Source: Pseudomonas sp. KU26590
GTDB lineage: Bacteria; Pseudomonadota; Gammaproteobacteria; Pseudomonadales; Pseudomonadaceae
Assembly: GCF_026153515.1 (NCBI RefSeq)
Contig: NZ_CP110644.1
Coordinates: forward strand, 2,819,501 to 2,883,500
Direction of reading: 5' to 3'
DNA: 64,000 nt
Each line of letters starts with the position of its first letter. Within the stretch, counting starts at the first letter, position 1. Positions 28,167 through 36,964 of this stretch are shown piece after piece. Position numbers and translations under genes: made by a program. Below the pieces are notes generated by a model, which was given only the letters and a program-made list of their open reading frames with translations, was not told the origin of the DNA and did not search any database.

Positions 28167-28981
28167 GTGAGGTTTCGCAACCCCTCATCCAGTTCATGTT
28201 GTCCGACATCGACGGCACGCTGCTGCACCCCGATCACAGCCTGAGCCAGGCCAATATCGACGCTGTGCGTAAATTGCAGGAGGCCGGGATTTATTTCTCG
28301 GTCGCCAGCAGCCGTCCACCCCGTGCCATGCGTCAGCAGATCGAAGCCCTGGGCATCACGCTGCCGACGGTGGCGTTCAACGGCGCCAACATCATCAATC
28401 CTGACGGCAGCCTGTTGAAGGCCCACCGCATTGATGCCGCAGCGGCGCGCACCAGCCTTGAGCTGTTCGCCGGCGAGGCGGTGGCGGTCTGGGTGTTCGC
28501 CGATGACCAGTGGCTGCTGCTCAATCCCGAGGGCGATTACGTCGACCACGAGCGCAACACCCTTGGCTACGACTTCGTACAGGTCGCCAGCTTCGACGAC
28601 TACCTGGACCGCATCGACAAGATCGTCGCGGCGAGCAAGGACTTCGAGCTGCTCAAGCGCCTTGAGGCCAAGCTCAACCCGCTGATCGCCAAGTCGGCGC
28701 TGGCAGCGCGCTCGCAATCCTACTACCTGGACGTCACCGCCCTGGACGCCAACAAGGGCACTGCCCTTGAGACGCTGGCCGATGCGTTGGGCGTGCCGCT
28801 GGCCCATACGGCAGCGATCGGTGATGCGGGCAACGACGTGGCGATGTTCCTCCGCGCCGGGCTGTCGATCGCGATGGGTCAGGCCGAAGTGGGGGTCAAG
28901 ACCCAAGCCAACTACGTCACCGACAGCAATGCCGATGACGGGCTCGCCAAGGCCATCGAGCGCTACATTCTGCCTCGTTGA
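28163..28981 (+). CDS. Cof-type HAD-IIB phosphatase
   Basis: A 272-aa soluble haloacid dehalogenase superfamily protein of the Cof/YbhA type, usually a sugar-phosphate phosphatase. HAD motif I is MLSDIDGTLLHPDH (nucleophile and acid Asp), motif II VASSRPP, and motif IV AIGDAGNDVAMFLRAG, with a C2-type cap between. The start ATG overlaps the zwf stop as ATGA, so it belongs to the gnd-zwf operon. A role in clearing a pathway phospho-sugar is plausible but inferred. Confidence 0.9.
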   Translation: MSEVSQPLIQFMLSDIDGTLLHPDHSLSQANIDAVRKLQEAGIYFSVASSRPPRAMRQQIEALGITLPTVAFNGANIINPDGSLLKAHRIDAAAARTSLELFAGEAVAVWVFADDQWLLLNPEGDYVDHERNTLGYDFVQVASFDDYLDRIDKIVAASKDFELLKRLEAKLNPLIAKSALAARSQSYYLDVTALDANKGTALETLADALGVPLAHTAAIGDAGNDVAMFLRAGLSIAMGQAEVGVKTQANYVTDSNADDGLAKAIERYILPR

Positions 28982-29039
28982 TTCGGGGCAGGGGTTGCGC
29001 TGCTACTCATGGGTACAGCTACTCAAGGGTCCGTCGTAC

Positions 29040-29050
29040 AACAAGAATAA
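29040..29050 (+). promoter_or_regulatory. A-R-N triplet run (candidate Hfq/Crc site) in the GH15 leader
   Basis: AACAAGAATAA is three consecutive A-R-N triplets and fits the AANAANAA catabolite-activity motif bound by Hfq with Crc in Pseudomonas. It lies 28 nt before the GH15 start codon, where binding could block translation. Confidence 0.45.
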
Positions 29051-29078
29051 AGTGCTAACCAAGAGGGATGACCGCCCG

Positions 29079-30884
29079 ATGGCTGTATTGATTGAAGATT
29101 ACGCGCTGCTCGGCAACTGCCGGACCGCAGCGCTGGTGGCCCGCGACGGGTCACTGGACTGGCTGTGTTTCCCGCGCTTTGATGCGCCGGCCTGTTTCGC
29201 CGCGTTACTGGGCGACAGCAACAACGGACGCTGGAAGCTGGCCCCGGTGGATGGCAGCGCTCAGTCGCGACGCAGCTATCGCGACGGCACGCTGATTCTC
29301 GAAACCCTCTTCACCACCGACACCGGACAAGCGCTGCTCATCGATTTCATGCCCATGGAGATCGACAGCAGCGTGGTGCGCCTCATCGTTGGTGTGGAAG
29401 GGCGCGTGGATTTCTCGATGGATCTGGCGATCCGCTTTGACTATGGCAGCACCGTGCCCTGGGTTGAAAAACGCGATCCGCACACCATGACCGCCGTTGC
29501 CGGGCCGGACATGCTGGTGCTGCGCACGCCTGCAGAATTGCATCCGATGGACCATCACACCGAGAGCCTGTTCAGCGTTGAAGCCGGTCAGCGGCTGGGT
29601 TTCGCGCTGTCATGGCAGGTCTCCCACGAGCCACTGCGCGCGGGCTTCGACGTGGAGTCGGCGCTGCAACAGACCGAAACCTTCTGGCGTGATTTCTCCG
29701 GACGCTGCCCGGATGTGGGGCAGTGGACGGATCAGGTCAAACGTTCGCTGATCACCCTCAAGGCCATGACCTATGCACCAACGGGCGGGATCGTCGCGGC
29801 GGTGACCACCTCGCTGCCCGAACAGTTGGGCGGCGAGCGCAATTGGGATTACCGATTTTGCTGGCTGCGCGATGCGACCATGACCCTGCTGGCGTTCATG
29901 AACCTGGGCTACTTCGAAGAAGCGACCGCGTGGCGCAACTGGCTGCTGCGCTCTATCGCCGGTAACCCGGATCAAGTGCAGATCATGTACGGCCTGGCGG
30001 GCGAGCGACGTTTGCTGGAGTATGAATTGCCATGGCTGGCCGGTTACGAGCAATCGCGTCCGGTGCGGGTCGGCAATGGTGCGGCCAGTCAGGTGCAGCT
30101 GGACGTGTACGGCGAAGTCGCCGACGCCATGACCCAGGCGCTTAAAAACGGTTTGCCTGCGCTGCCTCGCAGCACGGAAATCCAGAAAGTGATCATGCCG
30201 TTTCTGGAAAAAGTCTGGCATCAGCCGGACGCCGGTATCTGGGAAATCCGCTCGGCACCGCGGCATTTCACCCATTCCAAAGTCATGGCCTGGGTGTCAT
30301 TCGACCGCAATGCCGGGGTGTTGGCCAAGAGCGATGATCCAGAGGATCGCGAGCGGGGACGGCACTATCGAGATGTCGCCGATCAGATTCACGCCGACGT
30401 CTGCGCCAACGGTTACGACGCCGCGCTGGGCAGCTTCGTGCAGACCTATGGCGGCACAGAGCTGGACGCCAGCCTGCTGCAGATCGCGCTCACCGGCTTC
30501 CTCCCGGTCGACGACCCGCGCGTCACCGGCACCGTCACGCGGATTGAACAATCGCTGATGAAGGACGGCCTGCTGCTGCGCTACGACAGCGAACGCAGCA
30601 CCGATGGCGTGTCCGGCAGCGAAGGGACGTTCCTGGTGTGTTCGTTCTGGCTGGCCGACGTCTACGTGCTGCAAGGCCGCGACGAAGAAGCCCAAATCCT
30701 GTTCGAAAGACTGTGCAGCCTGTGCAACGACGTCGGCCTCCTCGCCGAACAATACGACCCCCAGCAAAACCGCATGCTCGGCAACTTCCCCCAGGCATTC
30801 AGCCACATTGGCATCATCAACACAGCGCTGAACCTGCACCGCGTCATCTGCCCCGTAAAAAGCCGCGCGGCTGCGCGCTCTTAG
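29079..30884 (+). CDS. Glycoside hydrolase family 15 protein (glucoamylase/trehalase type)
   Basis: A 601-aa (alpha/alpha)6-barrel enzyme acting on alpha-glucosidic bonds. The N-terminus (IEDYALLGNCRTAALVARDGSLDWLCFPRFDAP) is the GH15 bacterial signature, and the barrel shows RNWDYRFCWLRDATMTL, GIWEIRSAPRHFTHSKVMAWV (catalytic Glu) and GSEGTFLVCSFWLADVY. Bacterial members include glucoamylases and trehalases, so the trehalose made by TreYZ is a possible substrate, but this is inference. GAGG lies about 12 nt upstream. It begins 97 bp after the HAD gene on the same strand, with a possible Hfq/Crc site in its leader. No signal peptide. Confidence 0.9.
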   Translation: MAVLIEDYALLGNCRTAALVARDGSLDWLCFPRFDAPACFAALLGDSNNGRWKLAPVDGSAQSRRSYRDGTLILETLFTTDTGQALLIDFMPMEIDSSVVRLIVGVEGRVDFSMDLAIRFDYGSTVPWVEKRDPHTMTAVAGPDMLVLRTPAELHPMDHHTESLFSVEAGQRLGFALSWQVSHEPLRAGFDVESALQQTETFWRDFSGRCPDVGQWTDQVKRSLITLKAMTYAPTGGIVAAVTTSLPEQLGGERNWDYRFCWLRDATMTLLAFMNLGYFEEATAWRNWLLRSIAGNPDQVQIMYGLAGERRLLEYELPWLAGYEQSRPVRVGNGAASQVQLDVYGEVADAMTQALKNGLPALPRSTEIQKVIMPFLEKVWHQPDAGIWEIRSAPRHFTHSKVMAWVSFDRNAGVLAKSDDPEDRERGRHYRDVADQIHADVCANGYDAALGSFVQTYGGTELDASLLQIALTGFLPVDDPRVTGTVTRIEQSLMKDGLLLRYDSERSTDGVSGSEGTFLVCSFWLADVYVLQGRDEEAQILFERLCSLCNDVGLLAEQYDPQQNRMLGNFPQAFSHIGIINTALNLHRVICPVKSRAAARS

Positions 30885-30947
30885 TGGAGGGGTGATTGGG
30901 GGATGGTTTGCGTTATAGCCCGAGATTGAAGGTGCCCGCTCGGGCCT

Positions 30948-31214
30948 CTTCCCGGCTAAAGCCGGTCCCACAAAAGCACCGGCGTACAACCCGTAGGACC
31001 GGCTTCAGCCTGAGATGGACGCGGAGCGTCTCGGGATGCATACCCACGCGGAGCGTGGGCACGATCGAATGAGGTGGCTGGTTTTGCGTTATGCCGCGAG
31101 ATTGAAGGTGCTCACACGGACCTCTTCCCGGCTAAAGCCGGTCCCACTAACAGCATGCGGGCAGTCAGTGAGTTTGGCGGTGCCCCAACTGTGGGACCGG
31201 CTTTAGCCGGGAAG
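30948..31214. repeat. REP doublets and an ACGCGGAGCGT repeat
   Basis: Two first-class REP doublets (30948-31013 and 31124-31214) flank a different palindromic repeat at 31018-31068 in which GACGCGGAGCGTC and CACGCGGAGCGTG follow each other around GGGATGCATACC. The same repeat occurs at 47.4-47.55 kb. Confidence 0.85.
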
Positions 31215-31236
31215 CTTTTGATCTGCTTTGCATGTG

Positions 31237-31523
31237 CTTTTGATCTTCAAACACAAGAGGTCCAGTCACCGCCAATCGCGACTTGGGTGCAGGCTGAACG
31301 CAGGTCTCGCGCAGTGGGCCGAGCCGCATGTATGCGGCGAGAGCGCCGTCAGGACAGGGATGTCCGTTCGGCGCGGGCCCACGGAGCGAGACCGGAGTGA
31401 AGGAACCCTGACGAAGGAAGGGCCCAACCAGGAGCACAAGCCCTTGGTTACTTGGGGCTTTATCAAGTAACTCGCCGAAGGCGAAACGGTCTGCCCTTAG
31501 GCAGACGCTCTTGATCTTGATCT
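31237..31523 (+). repeat. Dispersed structured element, copy 1
   Basis: A roughly 290-bp sequence bounded by CTTTTGATCTT and CTTGATCTTGATCT and sharing long identities with 46924-47219 and 47661-47948. Visible stems: GGTCTCG 31303-31309 / CGAGACC 31387-31393; GTGGGCC 31314-31320 / GGCCCAC 31376-31382; CCGCAT/ATGCGG 31324-31337; GCGCCG/CGGCGC 31343-31374 enclosing GGACA/TGTCC; then AAGCCC 31438-31443 / GGGCTT 31455-31460 competing with GTTACTTG 31447-31454 / CAAGTAAC 31464-31471. It ends 25 bp from the 3' end of the convergent alkB gene. Confidence 0.85.
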
Positions 31524-31548
31524 TAAATCTCGAGGATCCCAGCCCCGA

Positions 31549-32232
31549 TCACCGCGCCCTACGAAACGTAAAATTAATCCGCTGCTCCCCCAACTGTGGA
31601 TGCTCCGCCTGCCGAATCGGCATCACCCCATGAAACCGCAACCGATCAACCCCGCCCCACACCACTACATCCCCATGAAACAACGGCACCCGCTGAGTCG
31701 GATCACCGCGCTCATCCCCGCCAAACAAAAACATCGCCGGCAACCCCAGCGACACCGACACCACCGGCCACTCTAAACCGCGCTCATCCTTATCCTGATG
31801 AAGCGACATCTTGGCCCCGGGAATGTAACGGTTGATCAGACACGCATCCGGCACAAATCCCGCAAAGCCCGCCGCCGAAGCCGCCGCCAGCGCCAGCTCC
31901 AGAAATACCTCAGGCATTGCCGGCCATGGCTGACCGGTGAGTGGATCGATCGGGGAATATTGATAGCCACCCCGGTCAGTGGTCCAGCCAAACTCCCCAC
32001 AACTGCTCAATGCGACCGACATCGTGTAACCACCGGGCGTGACCATGTTGCGGAACGGCGCCTGAGTCAGAACCGACTCAAGCGTCGGCAGCAGCCGCTC
32101 TATGAAGGGCAGGGCGAAGCCACGAAACACAAACGACTCCGGCCCGATCTGCTCCCGTGAAGGCGGTTGCGGCGTATCTTCCGCAAACAGATCAAACGTC
32201 GCCGGCGTCGTGCCTTTGCGTTGCATCACCAT
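31549..32232 (-). CDS. alkB: Alpha-ketoglutarate-dependent DNA alkylation repair dioxygenase
   Basis: A 227-aa Fe(II)/2-oxoglutarate dioxygenase that oxidatively removes 1-methyladenine and 3-methylcytosine lesions. The iron triad is visible as LHQDKDE (His, Asp) and RFHGVMPI (His), and the 2-oxoglutarate arginines in RINFTFRRAR at the C-terminus. PGGYTMSVALSSCG and WTTDRGGYQYSP match AlkB nucleotide-recognition segments. Start has GGGGAAG upstream. No ada gene is adjacent; the downstream side is structured element copy 1. Confidence 0.93.
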   Translation of the reverse strand: MVMQRKGTTPATFDLFAEDTPQPPSREQIGPESFVFRGFALPFIERLLPTLESVLTQAPFRNMVTPGGYTMSVALSSCGEFGWTTDRGGYQYSPIDPLTGQPWPAMPEVFLELALAAASAAGFAGFVPDACLINRYIPGAKMSLHQDKDERGLEWPVVSVSLGLPAMFLFGGDERGDPTQRVPLFHGDVVVWGGVDRLRFHGVMPIRQAEHPQLGEQRINFTFRRAR

Positions 32233-32256
32233 GGGCTTCCCCGGTTCAGATTTCGC

Positions 32257-32436
32257 CTACAGCGCTTTGCTGACCTTGACATCACTGATCACATCATTGC
32301 TGTCGCCGTGCATCTTCTGCAGGGCTGCCAGCGCTTCCTCGGCGGAAGGCGACGGCAACAGGGCAAACTCGAAACGACGCTCGCCATTGAGCTTGTAGCT
32401 GATGGCATATTTGACGACGGGGGCAGAGGTGCTCAC
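32257..32436 (-). CDS. Small conserved protein, 59 aa, GTG start
   Basis: Starts at GTG 32436 with an excellent AAGGAGTC ribosome site 5-6 nt upstream, giving V(M)STSAPVVKYAISYKLNG and ending VSDVKVSKAL equivalents. The first half is beta-like and the second (PSAEEALAALQKMHGDSNDV) is a helix. Soluble, no cysteine, no known function. It lies 24 bp before alkB on the same strand and may be cotranscribed. Confidence 0.7.
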   Translation of the reverse strand: MSTSAPVVKYAISYKLNGERRFEFALLPSPSAEEALAALQKMHGDSNDVISDVKVSKAL

Positions 32437-32516
32437 ATTTGACTCCTTGGAAAAGCTGACCGGATGTTCGCAAAAAAAACACGAAGATTTCACGCCATCC
32501 GGTGTTCAATGACGCA

Positions 32517-32822
32517 TCAGCTCAGACGCGAGGACGAGCGGCGGACGATCTTGATCGAATGGGTGAAAGCGGTTTTGCGCCCGCCATTGCTGTCCAGCTT
32601 GCGGCCAGCGGTGTCGATGGTGATGTTCCAGAAGCCGGTGCTGGGCACCGCGATCTTGGCGGGGAAACGGTCGAAGGCGCCGCCGTGGTAAGTGTGACGG
32701 CCGCCGTTTTTGAAGCTGCGGAAGTTGGCATCACTCATCAGGCGTATGTTGCAAAGCTGGGAGCACTCGATGACGACCACGTCGTCTTCGTTGAGGTGCT
32801 CGCGCTGGTGGACGAATTTCAT
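32517..32822 (-). CDS. DUF1883 protein, copy 1
   Basis: A 101-aa soluble protein beginning MKFVHQREHLNEDDVVVIECS and containing NIRLMSDANFRSFKNGGRHTYHGGAFDRFPAKI, the hallmark of DUF1883. It is nearly identical in residues 24-70 to the paralogue at 42561-42866 but diverges at the C-terminus (DTAGRKLDSNGGRKTAFTHSIKIVRRS). Function unknown; DUF1883 domains are often paired with TIR domains in larger proteins, here it stands alone. Confidence 0.85.
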   Translation of the reverse strand: MKFVHQREHLNEDDVVVIECSQLCNIRLMSDANFRSFKNGGRHTYHGGAFDRFPAKIAVPSTGFWNITIDTAGRKLDSNGGRKTAFTHSIKIVRRSSSRLS

Positions 32823-33025
32823 GGGTGTCTCCGGAGACAGCGTTTTCGAAAACCCGAAACGATACCACGCCGAGCCTGGGCATTGACCATCCCGGCCGGT
32901 TTTATTGCGCTGTCCTCAGCGCCAGTCAGCGCAGCGCTGACAGCAAGGCGGGCAGTTAAAAAAGCAGGCGCGCGGGATTTAATCCGGATCAGGCTTGTCG
33001 TAAACACCTTTACTGGAGGGATTGT

Positions 33026-33382
33026 ATGAAATTGGCGGTTGTTATTCTGGCCCTGGCGATGACCGGTTGCGCCACAGTTGCGGACATCGAACACACCCCG
33101 GCGACCATGAGCGTCATGTCCGGCAAGTCGCCGAAAGATTATGCCGCGTGCTTTGTCGGACGCATCTCCGATAGCCGCAAGCCGCCGCAGATCGAGCCGC
33201 ACAAAGAGGGGCTGCGTATCATCGTTCCACAGAAGCTGCTGAGCAGTGACCCTGCTGCCATCGTCGACATCGAGACCCGTTCCAGCGGCAGCTCGATCAA
33301 GCTGTTCGAGCGCATTGCGAACAACCCGCTGCGGCCCAAAGACGTACAGCACGCCGTCACCGCCTGTATCTCGGGCGAGTAA
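33026..33382 (+). CDS. Small lipoprotein, paralogue of the one at 3652
   Basis: A 118-aa predicted lipoprotein with lipobox LAMTGC (Cys at residue 15) and a perfect GGAGGG ribosome site. The mature part has KSPKDYAAC and ends HAVTACISGE, with a LLSSDPAAIVDIE and IKLFERIANN core. This parallels KTPSDYAKC ... AVRECL in the lipoprotein at 3652-3999. The two form a small family with paired cysteines; function unknown. Confidence 0.8.
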   Translation: MKLAVVILALAMTGCATVADIEHTPATMSVMSGKSPKDYAACFVGRISDSRKPPQIEPHKEGLRIIVPQKLLSSDPAAIVDIETRSSGSSIKLFERIANNPLRPKDVQHAVTACISGE

Positions 33383-33432
33383 CGCAGTTGAGACGCGACG
33401 CGTTCAGGCGTTAAGTTAAGCAGGCGGGGACG

Positions 33433-33714
33433 TTATTTGCAGACCACCAGCACCGTGCGGTTTTTATAATTGCCGACATCGACACCCAGGGTCTTGTCAT
33501 CTTCCTTGGGTTGCGGCGTACCGTTAGTGCTGACGATGTTGTAGCCGGTGCCCGCGCAGGAGGCGTCAGCCTTTTCGTAGCAGGCAGCCCAGGACATGGC
33601 TTCGCCGGAGCAGTCGATGCTCAGCGCCTGCTTGCCGTCTTTGAGGTAGGTGTTCTGCGCAGTCGCGCAGCCGGTCAAGGCCAGTACAGCAATGACGGAT
33701 AAGATCTTGATCAT
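33433..33714 (-). CDS. Small lipoprotein, 93 aa
   Basis: Signal sequence MIKILSVIAVLALTGC ends in a canonical lipobox (lipidated Cys16). The mature part contains four further cysteines (DCSGEAMSWAACYEKADASCAG and the terminal VVCK), suggesting two disulfides in the periplasm. Convergent with the preceding lipoprotein gene. The ribosome site is weak. No known function. Confidence 0.75.
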   Translation of the reverse strand: MIKILSVIAVLALTGCATAQNTYLKDGKQALSIDCSGEAMSWAACYEKADASCAGTGYNIVSTNGTPQPKEDDKTLGVDVGNYKNRTVLVVCK

Positions 33715-33875
33715 GGTGGAATGCTTCGCGATGAGGGCCGGTGTGGGGTTTGTTGCTTTGAAATGGCTAATGTCAGACTTGAGGCGTGTGCCATCGTTCC
33801 GGCATCACCCGACATTTTTTTGCACGACGCGCGCGCTGATTTAACTGCACATGCGCGCCGGCTTTATCTAAAGCG

Positions 33876-33911
33876 CGCCCGGCCATGCCCCATTGCAGGG
33901 CTGGCCGGGCG
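33876..33911 (-). terminator. Hairpin between small genes
   Basis: CGCCCGGCCA (33876-33885) pairs perfectly with TGGCCGGGCG (33902-33911), with an inner GCCC/GGGC. It lies just beyond the stop of the 61-aa minus-strand gene. Confidence 0.6.
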
Positions 33912-33917
33912 AGGTTA

Positions 33918-34103
33918 TCAATCTTTCTTGTCAGCGCGGCGGCGCGGAGCCGGTGTGTCCTCGAACACGGACGCGACTTCGATGGCGGTGCTCTCGCTGG
34001 AGAACGGCCCGGCAACTGCCTCGCCATCGTGGCCCACCAGCCACCACTGGCCGTCCTGGAGTTTCTGGATCAGGTACCCGTTCACGCTTTTGACTTCAGA
34101 CAT
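33918..34103 (-). CDS. Small conserved protein, 61 aa
   Basis: Begins MSEVKSVNGYLIQKLQDGQWWLVGHDGEAVAGPFSS, a compact beta-rich sequence with a Trp pair, and ends in a charged Arg/Lys/Asp tail (RRRADKKD). Soluble. A weak GAG ribosome site precedes it and a strong hairpin follows. No assigned function. Confidence 0.65.
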   Translation of the reverse strand: MSEVKSVNGYLIQKLQDGQWWLVGHDGEAVAGPFSSESTAIEVASVFEDTPAPRRRADKKD

Positions 34104-34525
34104 CGACTCGTCTCGATTAGTGATTCAGGCGCCCATGATAATCGGCAAATGCCAAAGGGCAATCGCACAATTTTCTCGCGAGCGCTAGAGAATTCCCGTG
34201 CGCGATGGCGAACATTTCCCCCGCAGGCTGGCGAACAGGGCTACGCTTGCGAGGGTCACCGAACGGCAGTTACGCGGCGCTGGATGCCCTCGTACGATGG
34301 TCAGCATGGAATTCCATTAATCAGTGGGTGGAGCGCAGCGAGGTCGTGGCAGGCAATTGCCTGCTCGACAGCGAGGGTGTCCCGAACAGTTAAGCGCAAC
34401 TCATTGGGGAACTATCTGCTCCAGCGTTCCTCTACCTAGGCAGCGAACGGCCAGTAGCGGCATTGTAAGGTTATCGCCGCCTCATTAGACTGCGCCGCAA
34501 CACCCCCAGCTCATCAAGGATTTAT
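34104..34525. other. Intergenic region upstream of galU
   Basis: About 420 bp. TTGTAA, 16 nt, TTAGAC near 34464-34491 could be a galU promoter (weak). A 62-codon open frame at 34205 lacks a ribosome site and family-like sequence and is not called. Nothing else seen. Confidence 0.35.
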
Positions 34526-35356
34526 ATGATCAAGAAATGCTTGTTCCCTGCAGCCGGATACGGCACTCGCTTTTTGCCAGCGACCAAGGCCATGCCCAAA
34601 GAGATGCTGGCAGTTGTTAACAAGCCACTGATCCAATACGGCGTAGAAGAGGCCCTGGAGGCCGGTTTGACCGAAATCTCCATCGTGACCGGCCGCGGTA
34701 AGCGCGCGCTGGAAGACCACTTCGATATCAGCTACGAGCTCGAACACCAGATCAAAGGCACCGACAAAGAGAAATACCTGGTCGGCATCCGCAAACTGAT
34801 CGACGAATGCAGCTTCTCCTACACCCGTCAGACCGAAATGAAAGGCCTGGGCCACGCAATTCTCAGCGGCCGGCCTCTGATTGGCAACGAAGCATTTGCC
34901 GTGGTTCTGGCGGATGACTTGTGTGTCAATCCCGGCGGTGACGGTGTCCTGGAGCAGATGGTCAAGCTGCACAAGCAATACAAATGCTCCATCGTCGCCA
35001 TTCAGGAAGTGCCTGCCGATCAGACTCACAAATACGGCGTGATCGCTGGTGAAGAGATCAAGCCTGGCCTGTTCCGCGTGACCGACATGGTCGAGAAGCC
35101 AAAGCCTGAAGATGCTCCTTCGAATCTGGCGATCATTGGTCGTTACATCCTCACCCCGGACATTTTCGAGAAAATCGAGCAGACCGAGCCGGGCAAAGGC
35201 GGTGAAATCCAGATCACTGACGCCTTGATGAAGCAAGCTGCTGAAGGCAACGTACTGGCCTACAAATTCAAAGGCACGCGTTTCGATTGTGGCGGTGCGG
35301 CCGGCTACGTCGAAGCCACCAACTTCTGCTTCGAGCATTTCTACAAAGAACTGTAA
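34526..35356 (+). CDS. galU: UTP-glucose-1-phosphate uridylyltransferase
   Basis: A 276-aa enzyme making UDP-glucose for exopolysaccharide, LPS and osmolyte synthesis. The nucleotidyltransferase signature FPAAGYGTRFLPATKAMPKEML is at residues 7-28, the sugar/UTP-binding VVLADDLCVNPGG follows, and the Lys of VEKPKPEDAPSNLAIIGRY is intact. AAGGA lies 5 nt upstream. Monocistronic: a strong stem-loop terminator follows at 35407. Confidence 0.96.
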   Translation: MIKKCLFPAAGYGTRFLPATKAMPKEMLAVVNKPLIQYGVEEALEAGLTEISIVTGRGKRALEDHFDISYELEHQIKGTDKEKYLVGIRKLIDECSFSYTRQTEMKGLGHAILSGRPLIGNEAFAVVLADDLCVNPGGDGVLEQMVKLHKQYKCSIVAIQEVPADQTHKYGVIAGEEIKPGLFRVTDMVEKPKPEDAPSNLAIIGRYILTPDIFEKIEQTEPGKGGEIQITDALMKQAAEGNVLAYKFKGTRFDCGGAAGYVEATNFCFEHFYKEL

Positions 35357-35406
35357 TCAGCACATGACAGCAGTTGTACTGGCTTTTGCCACGCCGCTGT
35401 ATGTAA

Positions 35407-35434
35407 GACAAAGCCACCTTCGGGTGGCTTTGTC
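35407..35434 (+). terminator. galU terminator
   Basis: GACAAAGCCACC (35407-35418), TTCG loop, GGTGGCTTTGTC (35423-35434): a 12-bp perfect stem with a stable UUCG tetraloop, followed by GTTTCT. Confidence 0.9.
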
Positions 35435-35503
35435 GTTTCTGTCCTGCGGAACTTGCCGAGCGCGCTCAAGCGGTTATGCTAACGCCTCGCTTAGGAGATC
35501 CAC

Positions 35504-36859
35504 ATGAGTTACGACTTTGACCTTTTTGTAATTGGCGCAGGCTCGGCCGGCGTCCGGGCGGCGCGATTTTCTGCCGGGTTCGGTGCGCGCGTGGCCGTGG
35601 CCGAGAGCCGTTATCTGGGGGGCACGTGCGTCAACGTCGGTTGTGTACCGAAGAAGCTGATGGTCTATGGCGCGCACTATTCCGAAGACTTCGAACAAGC
35701 GAAAGGCTATGGCTGGAGCAGTGGCGAGGCGCATTTCGACTGGCCGACCCTGATCGCCAACAAAAACCGTGAAATCAGCCGCCTCAATGGCGTCTATCGC
35801 CATCTCCTGGCCAACAGCGGTGTAACCCTGATGGAAGGCCATGCGCGCCTGCGCGGCCCCCATGAGGTGGAAATCAACGGTCAGGTCCACACCGCCGAGC
35901 ACATCATGATCGCCACCGGTGGCTGGCCGCAGGTGCCGGACATTCCAGGCCGCGAGCACGCCATCACCTCCAACGAAGTGTTCTTCCTCGAGCAGATGCC
36001 CAAGCGCGTCGTCGTGGTTGGTGGCGGCTACATCGCGGTGGAATTCGCCTCGATCTTCAATGGCCTGGGCGCTGACGTCTCGCTGATGTACCGCGGCGAG
36101 TTGTTCCTGCGCGGCTTCGACGAAAGCGTGCGCACCCATCTGCACGAAGAACTCGCCAAGCGCGAGATGGACATTCGCTTCAACACCGAAATCAACAGCA
36201 TCGAGAAGCTGGCCGACGGCACCTTGCAACTGAGCCTGAACGACGGCAGCACGTTCAACACGGACTGCGTGTTCTACGCCACCGGGCGCCGTCCGATGCT
36301 CGACAACCTGGGCATGGACACCGTCAACGTCGAGCTGGATGACAAGGGCTTCATCAAGGTCAACGGTGACTACCAGACCACCGAGCCGTCGATCATCGCC
36401 GTCGGCGACATCATCGGTCGCGTACAGTTGACGCCGGTGGCCCTTGCCGAAGGCATGGCCGTCGCGCGGCGCCTGTTCAAGCCCGAGCAATACCGTCCGG
36501 TGGATTACCACCACATTCCCACGGCGGTGTTCAGCCTGCCGAACATTGGCACGGTCGGCCTCACCGAGGCCGAAGCCATGAAGGACGGGTATGAGGTGCA
36601 GGTGTTCGAAAGCAAGTTCCGGCCGATGAAGCTGTCGCTGACCGACAACCAGGAGCGCACCCTGATGAAGCTGGTGGTCGACGCCAAAACCGATCGCGTG
36701 CTGGGTTGCCACATGGTCGGCCCGGACGCCGGCGAGATCATCCAGAGCCTGGCGATCGCACTCAAGGCTGGCGCCACCAAGCAGATTTTCGACGACACCA
36801 TCGGCGTGCATCCTACGGCGGCGGAAGAATTCGTCACCATGCGCACACCGACTCGCTAA
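35504..36859 (+). CDS. gor: Glutathione-disulfide reductase
   Basis: A 451-aa FAD/NADPH oxidoreductase that regenerates reduced glutathione. FAD-binding [19 protein letters not shown], the redox-active disulfide in [14 protein letters not shown] (Cys42 and Cys47), NAD(P)-binding [19 protein letters not shown] and the C-terminal dimer-contributed His in [14 protein letters not shown] are all present. The CVNVGC spacing and this His motif distinguish it from lipoamide and mercuric reductases. AGGAGATCC precedes the start; it follows the galU terminator and probably has its own promoter. Confidence 0.95.
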   Translation: MSYDFDLFVIGAGSAGVRAARFSAGFGARVAVAESRYLGGTCVNVGCVPKKLMVYGAHYSEDFEQAKGYGWSSGEAHFDWPTLIANKNREISRLNGVYRHLLANSGVTLMEGHARLRGPHEVEINGQVHTAEHIMIATGGWPQVPDIPGREHAITSNEVFFLEQMPKRVVVVGGGYIAVEFASIFNGLGADVSLMYRGELFLRGFDESVRTHLHEELAKREMDIRFNTEINSIEKLADGTLQLSLNDGSTFNTDCVFYATGRRPMLDNLGMDTVNVELDDKGFIKVNGDYQTTEPSIIAVGDIIGRVQLTPVALAEGMAVARRLFKPEQYRPVDYHHIPTAVFSLPNIGTVGLTEAEAMKDGYEVQVFESKFRPMKLSLTDNQERTLMKLVVDAKTDRVLGCHMVGPDAGEIIQSLAIALKAGATKQIFDDTIGVHPTAAEEFVTMRTPTR

Positions 36860-36964
36860 GGCTTGCACAACACGCGGTATTGAACACCGCACAGCACACG
36901 TGAACGGTCCGGCCTCCATGGAGGGAGCTGGACGAGCCATTGTTTTTAGGGACGGACCCACTCT

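Noticed and set aside
34205..34393. 62-codon open frame upstream of galU
   Set aside because: No ribosome site, no family-like sequence, and in the expected galU promoter region.
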